NCBI GenBank assembly: GCA_046160825.1 | Contig: JBJXHC010000130.1 | Coordinates: 1 to 58,144, forward strand | DNA length: 58,144 nucleotides | Reading direction: 5' to 3' | From: JBJXHC01 sp046160825 | GTDB taxonomy: Bacteria; Bacteroidota; Ignavibacteria; UBA10030; UBA6906 | Shown: positions 51,458-58,144 of the stretch, piece by piece | Layout: each line of letters starts with the position of its first letter | Position numbering within the stretch: the stretch's first letter is position 1 | Program-made: the position numbers and the translations under genes | Notes under the pieces: generated by a model | What the model was told of the DNA's origin: nothing | The model's input: only the letters and a program-made list of their open reading frames with translations | Database searches by the model: none

Positions 51458-51593
51458 TGAATAGCCACGACCTTTAGGTCGTGGACAGCGAATCAGTGCT
51501 CTTTTGGACTTTAGTCCAATACTAAATGGGGTTAAAACCCCAGCGTGTTTCTTCTTTTTGTTTCTTCCACGAGCTAAAGGTCGTGGCTATTCA
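51458..51593. repeat. Palindrome cluster (REP/MITE-like) flanked by 20-bp inverted repeats
   Basis: A perfect 20-base inverted repeat bounds the element: 51458-51477 and 51574-51593. Four hairpins lie inside or overlap its ends: CCACGACC-TTTA-GGTCGTGG (51465-51484), TTGGACT-TT-AGTCCAA (51504-51519), TGGGGTT-AA-AACCCCA (51527-51542) and an imperfect CCACGA...TCGTGG near the right end (51568-51587). No transposase gene is present. The form is that of repeat clusters dispersed in genomes, sometimes mobilised by REP-associated transposases. The rest of the 224-base gap contains no recognisable gene. Confidence 0.75.
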
Positions 51594-51624
51594 GTGTTGC
51601 GGATTGAAGAGACTTGAAATGGGA

Positions 51625-53100
51625 CTACGTTGCTTTTGTTTTCCGACCGAAAAATCCAGAAACATTACCGACTGCGATGGTGACCAGACATCCAATCAGC
51701 GTGTGCCAGGTAAAATCAATTTTTGTGTACGTGAGCACGAGGATCATTGAAATAATGCCGGCAATGAACCCGGCAAACGCATCGCGCTGTGTTGTCCGCT
51801 TGAATAAAAGTCCGAGGAAGAACGTGCCAAGCAAGCCACCATAAGTGAACGAAGCGATCTTCAGACCAAGTTCGACGACAGGGTTCTTGGTCTCAGTGAA
51901 CAACATCGCCCCCCCAATCAAAACCACTCCCCAGAACAACGTGAATATCTTCGACCAGAAGAGCTGCTTTTTTTCATCAAGTGTTTTGCCATGCGCGGTC
52001 ATCTTGAACAGGTCAAGAAATGTCGATGAAGCTAGAGAGCTTATGGATGAGGATAAGGTGCCCATTGCGGAAGCGAGTACACCCGCAATCACGAATCCGG
52101 CAATGCCAGTTGGCAGATTTTCCGTTATAAACTTCGGGAATATCTCATCTGAAGATGTGAGGCCAAGCTGTTGGAACGGTACACCGCCATAAAAAGCAAA
52201 CAGGCAGAGTCCCAGAACAAGAAAAAAAGCAAACTGAATCACGATAAACACCGCGTCGAGCATAAGAGCGCGCTGGCTATCCCACTTCGTTTTGCACCCC
52301 AAGAGGCGTTGGACGAGAAGTTGATCCGTGCCATGCGATGCCATCGTCAGGAACGTGCCGCCGAGCAGTCCACCGATCAGTGTATACGGGGCGGAGAGGA
52401 ACTCCATAATGCTGCCGCCCCAATGGGGATTTACAATCTCGAATTTATTCATGCCGTTTGCCGTGGCGTATCGGACAACATCGCTCCATCCTCCGGGAAG
52501 ACTGTTGATGATGAGCGCCATTGAGATACCGGCTCCAAGAAGGTAAATGGCCATCTGGACAACATCCATGGCGACAACGGCTTTCAGTCCGCCGAGAAGC
52601 GTATACACAAGTGTGAAGGCCCCGATCAGAAGAATACTCGTTGGGTAGTCCAGCCCGGTGATAATGTGGACAGGGATTGCTGTTGCAAAGAGTCGGACGC
52701 CGGACGCGAGGACGCGCGTGGTAATGAACACGCTTGAGGTGAACTGCCGCAAGGCGTTGCCAAAGCGTTTCCCCAGGAATTCGTACGCGGTTTCGAGATT
52801 CCCTTTGTAGTAAGCGGGAATAAAGACAACGCTGACGATGAGGCGCCCGATGAGGTACCCCAGCGCAAGCTGAAGAAAGTGCATATCGGTTTTGTATGCG
52901 AGGCCGGGGATACTGATGAAGGTGAGGGTGCTTGTTTCGCTGGCGACGATGGAGAAACCAACCGACCACCAGGACATTTCCTTGCCCCCGAGGAAATAGT
53001 CGCGGGAGTTTTTTTGCCTTCCGGCAATTACCACACCCGCAACGGTTACGCCGATCAGGTAGACACAAACGATAGCGTAATCAATGAGGGAGAATCCCAA
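51625..53100 (-). CDS. Sodium/solute symporter (SSS family), second copy
   Basis: The 491-residue protein has about 13 membrane segments, with SRDYFLGGKEMSWWSVGFSIVASETSTLTFISIPGLAYKTD at the N-terminus and SSSISSLASSTFLDLF later, both SSS marks. The end VTIAVGNVSGFFGRKTKAT is short. It belongs to the SGLT-like branch rather than the same subgroup as its neighbour, so the two are likely to carry different solutes. It follows the STAS-domain gene in the same direction after about 45 bases, with AGGAG before the ATG. Confidence 0.88.
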   Translation of the reverse strand: MGFSLIDYAIVCVYLIGVTVAGVVIAGRQKNSRDYFLGGKEMSWWSVGFSIVASETSTLTFISIPGLAYKTDMHFLQLALGYLIGRLIVSVVFIPAYYKGNLETAYEFLGKRFGNALRQFTSSVFITTRVLASGVRLFATAIPVHIITGLDYPTSILLIGAFTLVYTLLGGLKAVVAMDVVQMAIYLLGAGISMALIINSLPGGWSDVVRYATANGMNKFEIVNPHWGGSIMEFLSAPYTLIGGLLGGTFLTMASHGTDQLLVQRLLGCKTKWDSQRALMLDAVFIVIQFAFFLVLGLCLFAFYGGVPFQQLGLTSSDEIFPKFITENLPTGIAGFVIAGVLASAMGTLSSSISSLASSTFLDLFKMTAHGKTLDEKKQLFWSKIFTLFWGVVLIGGAMLFTETKNPVVELGLKIASFTYGGLLGTFFLGLLFKRTTQRDAFAGFIAGIISMILVLTYTKIDFTWHTLIGCLVTIAVGNVSGFFGRKTKAT

Positions 53101-53145
53101 AACAACTCCTACAGGTGAGGGGAAAGAAAAAGAAACCCGGCGAAA

Positions 53146-53478
53146 CTATTTTTTTGCTGCCGTTGCGCCCGCTTCTTCGATATCAAATACACGATCGAGC
53201 ATGGAGATCTTCAGAAGGCTGGCAACTTTCTTGTGGACATTGACCAGCCGTACTGTTCCGCCGTGTTCTTTCATCTTTCTATCGGCAATAAGCAATGCGC
53301 TCAATCCGCTGCTGTCACAGAACTCCACGTCGGCTAAATCCACGATGAGCATCTGCACTTTGGGTTTACAGAGAAGGAGGAATTCACCCTTCAATTCAGG
53401 TGAGATGGAAGAATCCAGCTTCCGCTCTTTGAGTTTGAGCGTTGTTGCCGGGCCGTTCTTGGTGGTCTCGAACTTCAT
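53146..53478 (-). CDS. STAS-domain protein (anti-sigma factor antagonist type)
   Basis: The 110-residue single STAS domain has VQMLIVDLADVEFCDSSGLSALLIADRKMKEHGGTVRLVNVHKKVASLLKIS in pattern. The serine in CDSSGLSAL is where a partner kinase would phosphorylate SpoIIAA/RsbV-type proteins. It should regulate an anti-sigma kinase or phosphatase. No kinase or sigma gene is adjacent, although a hybrid histidine kinase lies further upstream in the same direction. AGGAGC is in front of the ATG. Confidence 0.85.
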   Translation of the reverse strand: MKFETTKNGPATTLKLKERKLDSSISPELKGEFLLLCKPKVQMLIVDLADVEFCDSSGLSALLIADRKMKEHGGTVRLVNVHKKVASLLKISMLDRVFDIEEAGATAAKK

Positions 53479-53490
53479 AACTGCTCCTGA

Positions 53491-54030
53491 TTAGAACATC
53501 TGGAGAAACCTGGCCATCCGATCATAGAGATACTTTCTCTCGAGCGTGGGGTCGGGCTGAATCTGAAAATTGTAGAAGCTCTCCGCCATATCTCTGCTGA
53601 ATCCAATACGGACGGGTGCGTTACTTTCCTTACAAATATATGCCGAGGGGAGAACGAAGTCAAGGTTGAGGTCGATGACCAGGTCGTACTCGCGTTCCTG
53701 AATACGACGGACAAGTCCCGGGCTGGGGAGAAAGAACGGCGTGATCTCTTCCTCCATCAGATGGATGAAATGGGAACGGATCAGCATACGCACGACCTCG
53801 CGACCGTGGTCGTCGCTGATCACTGTGATGTTCTCTTCCGGAAAACGCTTCTTCAGGAAATCAATCACCATGACGGTGGGAAGAAACTCTCTGCGCTTCA
53901 ACGGCATGATGAGCAGCGCCCGTCGCGCGGAATTCACGGCATTGTTGAAAGAAATTACCGCGTCGCGGGATTTCCTGAGGCGGAACCGCGCTATCTGTAT
54001 CCCAATCCACATCCGCAGGCGATCGAGCAT
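53491..54030 (-). CDS. Half-length GT9-like protein
   Basis: The 179-residue protein resembles only the N-terminal Rossmann lobe of family 9 glycosyltransferases: RRALLIMPLKRREFLPTVMVIDFLKKRFPEENITVISDD, then YDLVIDLNLDFVLPSAYICKESNAPVRIGFSRD, like the FDLAIDLFGN...RVGPAR stretch of the GT9 gene at 6249. The donor-binding C-terminal half is absent and its stop comes 12 bases before the STAS gene, with no frameshifted remainder visible. It may be a domain that acts with a partner or a decayed copy. Its ATG overlaps the ligA stop (TAATG). Confidence 0.6.
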   Translation of the reverse strand: MLDRLRMWIGIQIARFRLRKSRDAVISFNNAVNSARRALLIMPLKRREFLPTVMVIDFLKKRFPEENITVISDDHGREVVRMLIRSHFIHLMEEEITPFFLPSPGLVRRIQEREYDLVIDLNLDFVLPSAYICKESNAPVRIGFSRDMAESFYNFQIQPDPTLERKYLYDRMARFLQMF

Positions 54031-56039
54031 TACTTGATCATCCTCTGAAATTCTTTTTCGTTGATGATGGCGATCCCAAGCGATTCTGCCTTGGCAAGCT
54101 TTGAGCCGGCATCTTCTCCAGCGAGAACGTATGTGATGTTCTTGCTGACGCCGGAGGCAACCTTGCCGCCATGTTGCTCGATGATGCGCTTTGCTTCATC
54201 GCGTGAGAATGCGGGAAGGGTTCCAGTGAGCACAAATGTCTTTCCACTCAACGTACCCCGTGTACGGGTTGTGGTGGCCGTGAGAGTAAGTCCCGCCCCC
54301 TTGAGTTTTTTGATAATCTCACGGTTATGCTTCTCTGCAAAGAAGTGCTTCACGCTTGTTGCGATACGCGGTCCGAGACCGGAGACAGACTGCAGCGCTT
54401 CTTCGTCTGCTTCCGCAAGGGCATCAATTGAATCGAAATGTTCCGATAGAAGTTGGGCAACGCCCGTCCCGACGTGTCGGATACCAAGGGCAAACAACAC
54501 GCGATGGAACTGCTGCTTCTTGCTTTGTTCAATGGCATCCAGCAAGTTCTGAGCACTTTTCTCTCCCCATCGTTCAATTGAAACCAAACTTTCTTTATGT
54601 TTATGAAGGGAATAAATGTCCGCATAGTTCTTTATGAGTCCGAGGCCGACGAGTTGTTCAACCGCGGCTTCGCCGAGTCCTTCAATATCCATCGCTCCGC
54701 GCCGGGCGAAATGTTCGATGCGTCCTTTCACCTGTGCCGGACACTCGGAATTCTCACAAAAATAGTTGGCCTCTTCCTCTGCCCGGTAAATTCGTGAGCC
54801 GCACTCAGGACAGGTTCTTGGCATCGAGAACGGCGTCGTTTCCTTGGGACGTTTCTCCTGCACGACACGACTCACCTTTGGGATGACGTCGCCCCCTTTT
54901 TCGACGATCACCGTATCGCCAACACGCAGATCGAGTTCAGTGATGTAATCGACGTTGTGAAGTGTCGCACGGCTGACAGTGCTGCCGCCAACGAATACAG
55001 GCTGTAATTCCGCCACAGGCGTAATCGTACCGACACGACCAACCTGGAGAGTAATTCCCTTCAGCAATGTTTCTGCTTTGCGCGAGGCAAACTTGAATGC
55101 GATGGCCCAGCGCGGACTCTTCGCAATGTTGCCGAGCGTCTGCTGTTGCTCAAGAGAATCCACCTTGACCACAATACCGTCGATGTCGTATGGGAGGGTA
55201 TCACGTTTCGACTCCCATGTCTTCCAATACTCTATCACCTCATCAATGGATGAGCAAAGGCGTGCATGCGCGTTCACAGAAAATCCCAACTTCCCCAGTA
55301 CCTTCAGGTTCTCAGAGTGAGACGCCAGATGGCCTCCAGAAGCGAACAGGGAATAGGCAAAAAATCTGATCGCGCGCCCGGCGACAATTTTCGGATCCTG
55401 GAGCTTCAAGGTTCCCGCTGTGGTGTTACGCGGGTTGATGAATATTTTCCCACCGGCCGTTGCCTGCTGTGCGTTAAGCTTATCAAAGTCCCGCCGCTCC
55501 ATATATGCTTCACCGCGCACCTGGATATTCATCACACTCTTATCGGATGTACGAAGTCGCAATGGCAGTGCCCGAATAGTTCTGAGGTTGTGCGTAATAT
55601 CGTCCCCTTGCGTACCGTCGCCGCGAGTCGCACCTTGAACGAACTTACCGTCCCGATACCTCAGCGCGATTGCGACGCCATCGAATTTCAACTCCGCCAC
55701 ATAGCGCGGCGCCTCTTCATCAAGCATTTCGCGCACACGTCTATCGAAGTCACGTATCTCCTGCTCCGAGTAGGAATTTCCCAGGCTCAACATCGGTGGA
55801 TTGTGTGAGACCGTTGGGAATGTCTTTGTCGGCTGCCCTCCAACACGTTGCGTCGGCGAGTCAGGTGTTTGCAGTTCGGGATACTCCCGCTCGATCCCCT
55901 GCAATTCCTTCATCAAGACGTCGTACTGCTCGTCGGCGATCGTCGGTTCGGCCAGCACATAATAGCGATAATCGTGCTCGTGCAGTTCCTGTCGGAGTTG
56001 TTCGGCCCGTTGATTAATTTGTCGTGATGCCTTGGGCAT
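54030..56039 (-). CDS. ligA: NAD-dependent DNA ligase LigA
   Basis: LigA seals nicks in replication and repair, using NAD. The 669-residue product has domain Ia (YYVLAEPTIADEQYDVLMKELQ), the adenylation motif AELKFDGVAIALRYRDG with the active lysine, GDVIPKVSRVV in the OB fold, the zinc finger CPECGSRIYR...YFCENSECPAQ, the helix-hairpin-helix repeats and a C-terminal BRCT domain (LSGKTFVLTGTLPAFSRDEAKRIIEQHGGKV). It is preceded by the RodZ-like gene after 17 bases. Confidence 0.97.
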   Translation of the reverse strand: MPKASRQINQRAEQLRQELHEHDYRYYVLAEPTIADEQYDVLMKELQGIEREYPELQTPDSPTQRVGGQPTKTFPTVSHNPPMLSLGNSYSEQEIRDFDRRVREMLDEEAPRYVAELKFDGVAIALRYRDGKFVQGATRGDGTQGDDITHNLRTIRALPLRLRTSDKSVMNIQVRGEAYMERRDFDKLNAQQATAGGKIFINPRNTTAGTLKLQDPKIVAGRAIRFFAYSLFASGGHLASHSENLKVLGKLGFSVNAHARLCSSIDEVIEYWKTWESKRDTLPYDIDGIVVKVDSLEQQQTLGNIAKSPRWAIAFKFASRKAETLLKGITLQVGRVGTITPVAELQPVFVGGSTVSRATLHNVDYITELDLRVGDTVIVEKGGDVIPKVSRVVQEKRPKETTPFSMPRTCPECGSRIYRAEEEANYFCENSECPAQVKGRIEHFARRGAMDIEGLGEAAVEQLVGLGLIKNYADIYSLHKHKESLVSIERWGEKSAQNLLDAIEQSKKQQFHRVLFALGIRHVGTGVAQLLSEHFDSIDALAEADEEALQSVSGLGPRIATSVKHFFAEKHNREIIKKLKGAGLTLTATTTRTRGTLSGKTFVLTGTLPAFSRDEAKRIIEQHGGKVASGVSKNITYVLAGEDAGSKLAKAESLGIAIINEKEFQRMIK

Positions 56040-56056
56040 GCAGCGGCGTGTGTCCG

Positions 56057-56878
56057 TTACTTGTTTAAGGTTGATCGTGTCAACTGAACATTGCGCACGA
56101 CGGCGCCGGGTTTGCCGAGCTTGCCGAGCGGCGTGTTGTTCAATCGGAACTCCACGGAGCTTGCGTTACCAACGGTGACGCCGAATTTCCCGGCGGCTTT
56201 CCATGTACGCGTGACGTTGGGGCGAATCATATAATTCTTTGCGGCCCCATCGTCTATGACGATCTGGATCCATACCGTATCGATGGTGGTTGCCTGAAGA
56301 ATCAAACTGTCGGTTGACATCAATTTTCTTGATACCGATGAAGATGATACTGATTCTGAAGGCGTGCCTTGACTCTCGTGTTCCTTCATAACGCTGTCGA
56401 AAGGAATCTCTTCGACTGACTTGTCCCCGTTTCCGACAAACAGATTCCAGATCGTAACACCGATACCGATCGCCAGTATCAAACCCAACCCAATCTTTCT
56501 GAAAACAGGACTCACCGATTTTCGTTCGTCGGGTTCAGGCGCGGAAAAAACCGGCGATGGTGCAACGGGTGGAGACGGTTGTGCCACAGGGGAAGGCTGG
56601 GGTGGCGGTTCCTGTTTGTGGTGCTTCTGGTCCTTGTTTTGTGCAGAGGCTTTTTTGTAATCGTCATACATCCGTGTAACGTCATCGGGGTTGAGATCCA
56701 CCTGCAGGGCATACTCGCGAAGAAATGCGCGGACATATGTCTGGGGAAGAAAAGCGAAGTTCCCCTTCTCAAGCTCCTCAAGAAAGCGGAGATTGATCAG
56801 TGTTGCGTCGGCAATATCGGACAAGGAAATGCCTTTTGCTTCCCGCGCCCGCCGTAATTCTGTAATCAGGAGTTCCAT
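56057..56878 (-). CDS. RodZ-like cytoskeletal membrane protein
   Basis: The 273-residue protein has an N-terminal helix-turn-helix domain (ITELRRAREAKGISLSDIADATLINLRFLEELEKGNFAFLPQTYVRAFLREYA), a Pro/Gln-rich linker, one membrane segment (IGLGLILAIGIGVTIWNLFV, about residues 128-147) and a C-terminal DUF4115-like beta domain (VWIQIVIDDGAAKNYMIRPN). RodZ links MreB to the peptidoglycan machinery. No mreB is in the window. With the M23 peptidase and the bactofilin it is the third shape-related gene found here. Confidence 0.85.
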   Translation of the reverse strand: MELLITELRRAREAKGISLSDIADATLINLRFLEELEKGNFAFLPQTYVRAFLREYALQVDLNPDDVTRMYDDYKKASAQNKDQKHHKQEPPPQPSPVAQPSPPVAPSPVFSAPEPDERKSVSPVFRKIGLGLILAIGIGVTIWNLFVGNGDKSVEEIPFDSVMKEHESQGTPSESVSSSSVSRKLMSTDSLILQATTIDTVWIQIVIDDGAAKNYMIRPNVTRTWKAAGKFGVTVGNASSVEFRLNNTPLGKLGKPGAVVRNVQLTRSTLNK

Positions 56879-56933
56879 CGAAGCAGTCTATGAAGAGTTG
56901 AAGAGGCGTCAGGCGGATCTGCCCGCGTCGCCG

Positions 56934-58142
56934 TTATGTTGAAAATTCCGTTTCGACAGTTTTGGTATCCAGCGCCTGTCGCACTTTGGTGGCAAGTTCT
57001 TCGAGTTGAAATGGTTTCTGCACGAACCCGTTGACCTCACCGGGGAAGGACGATGGCTCGATCACGTTTTTCCCATATCCGGTGAGAATAATGATTCGCA
57101 CGCCCGGGTTGATTTTCTTGAGTTGTTCAAAGGCCTCTCGTCCACCCATGAGTGGCATGTTAATATCCAACAAAATGAGATCAATGGATCCCTGGCGGAC
57201 GCGATAACTATCCAGGCCCGTTTTGCCATCAGCACAGACCATCACTGTATAACCGAGATCGGTCAGCATGTCCCGTGCAATTTCGCTCACACTTACTTCA
57301 TCTTCGATAATGAGGATATGCTCGGTGCCCCGCGGAAGGCGTTGTTCCCGCTGCCTGCGGGCGGCGTGGATCTTCGCGTCGCTACGCGGGAGGAATAACG
57401 TAAACGATGTGCCACGGCCCGGTTCGCTTTCGAGGTTGATAAATCCGCCATGATTTTGTACCACGCCGTAGAGGACAGAGAGACCAAGACCGGTACCATG
57501 GTCTTTTGTGGTGAAGAAGGGCTCGAAAATCCGGTTCTGGATGGACTGTTCTATGCCGGCACCCGTATCGGTGACGTTGACTGAGACAAACGACCCCGGC
57601 TTGACGGACGTAAACTGGCTCGCGGTGCGCGCATCGGCAATGGTGACGCTGGTCGCAATGGTGAGGGCGCCACCGTTCAACATTGCATCCCGGGCATTCA
57701 GGAACAGATTGAGCAGTGCCTGCTGGATCTGCCCGCTGTCGCCATTCACAATCGCTGTTTCATTGGTGAAGTTGGTATGAATAACAATCTCCTTGCTGAC
57801 ACTGCGTTCAAATAATTGCAATGTCTCCTGTATCAATGCATTGAGGTCGATGGCATTGTTGAAGGTCTCCGTCTTGCGTGCAAAGGTGAGAAGCTGGCGC
57901 GTCAGCGCGGACCCGCGTCGCGCAGCCACCTCGATAATCTCCACGTATTTGTACAACTTCTCATCCTCTGCCATCCGTCGGCGCATGATGCTGGCGGAGC
58001 CAAGAACCGACGCGAGAATGTTATTGAAATCGTGCGCGATACCACCGGCAAGATTGCCGATGCTGTCGATCTTCTGTGCATGCAGGATTGCCCCCTCCAT
58101 CTTCTTTCGTTCGCTGATATCCCGTGCAACGATGCGCGCGTT
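56934..58142 (-). CDS. Hybrid sensor histidine kinase, C-terminal part (5' end outside window)
   Basis: The frame is open to the window edge and reads DISERKKMEGAIL, the usual end of a PAS domain, so the sensor part lies outside. Within the window are the phospho-acceptor histidine in GNLAGGIAHDFNNIL, the ATP-binding N and G boxes (ALLNLFLNARDAMLNGG, DTGAGIEQSIQNRIFEPFFTTKDHGTGLGLS), and a C-terminal receiver domain with the aspartate in LILLDINMPLMGG and the lysine in FVQKPF. The kinase signals through its own receiver; the output partner is not here. It ends 55 bases before the RodZ-like gene. Confidence 0.92.
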   Translation of the reverse strand, partial: NARIVARDISERKKMEGAILHAQKIDSIGNLAGGIAHDFNNILASVLGSASIMRRRMAEDEKLYKYVEIIEVAARRGSALTRQLLTFARKTETFNNAIDLNALIQETLQLFERSVSKEIVIHTNFTNETAIVNGDSGQIQQALLNLFLNARDAMLNGGALTIATSVTIADARTASQFTSVKPGSFVSVNVTDTGAGIEQSIQNRIFEPFFTTKDHGTGLGLSVLYGVVQNHGGFINLESEPGRGTSFTLFLPRSDAKIHAARRQREQRLPRGTEHILIIEDEVSVSEIARDMLTDLGYTVMVCADGKTGLDSYRVRQGSIDLILLDINMPLMGGREAFEQLKKINPGVRIIILTGYGKNVIEPSSFPGEVNGFVQKPFQLEELATKVRQALDTKTVETEFST

Positions 58143-58144
58143 GA

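Noticed and set aside
51526..51750. Small gene in the gap between the two symporters
   Set aside because: The frame runs through the palindrome cluster and into the opposite strand of the symporter gene, with no ribosome site.

Overview
The window reads as a contiguous stretch of chromosome from a free-living Gram-negative bacterium of the Bacteroidota/Chlorobiota (FCB) radiation, most likely an Ignavibacteria- or Kapabacteria-like lineage. Pointers are a PorV/OmpP1-type outer-membrane protein, a paired GWN...GYWVKV C-terminal domain on a secreted protein, a bactofilin-atpZ-atpI-atpBEFHAG cluster without atpD and atpC, a long-tailed ribosomal protein S16, and a MqnA-like protein of the futalosine menaquinone route. 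Placement is inference; no rRNA gene is present. Base composition is roughly balanced, genes are densely packed, and no stretch over 300 bases lacks a gene. I saw no tRNA, rRNA, CRISPR array, transposase, integrase or prophage.

Layout. 1-2.5 kb: end of a secreted beta-propeller-like protein, then a leftward BtuF-deoxynucleoside kinase pair. 2.7-7.3 kb: murA, a membrane metallopeptidase with a tetratricopeptide-like tail, and a family 9 glycosyltransferase. 7.5-14.9 kb: enolase, a DNA methyltransferase fused to a nuclease-like domain, a phosphohexomutase, a GalT-like HIT protein and an alpha/beta hydrolase. 14.9-18.0 kb (leftward): a periplasmic sulfurtransferase and a second methyltransferase-nuclease fusion. 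18.1-23.8 kb: ABC-F ATPase, RlmD-type rRNA methyltransferase, a leftward hydrolase and a GT4 glycosyltransferase. 23.8-30.6 kb: M23 peptidase, bactofilin and the F0F1 ATP synthase genes from one strong promoter. 30.7-34.6 kb: ffh-rpsP-khpA-rimM-trmD-rplS. 34.6-41.7 kb: mqnA-like gene, recN, an AT-rich three-gene islet with another nuclease-like protein, cysS and an amidohydrolase. 41.7-49.6 kb: envelope proteins, a penicillin-acylase-family hydrolase, pyruvate kinase and a small lipoprotein. 49.6-58.1 kb (leftward): two sodium/solute symporters around a palindrome cluster, a STAS protein, a half-length GT9-like protein, ligA, a RodZ-like protein and a truncated hybrid histidine kinase.

Most genes are core metabolism and envelope building. 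The accessory material is three restriction-modification-like loci set singly between housekeeping genes. Two of them (C-terminus of the 833-residue protein and the 307-residue protein) share a visible D...FE[IV]E nuclease-like core, and the islet around the 307-residue protein is the best candidate here for an undescribed defence or toxin-type module.

Many transcription starts carry the same promoter form, TTGnnn, 17 bases, then TATATT or a close variant, which gives the window a readable transcription map. In one place such a promoter is interlocked with the terminator of the gene before it.
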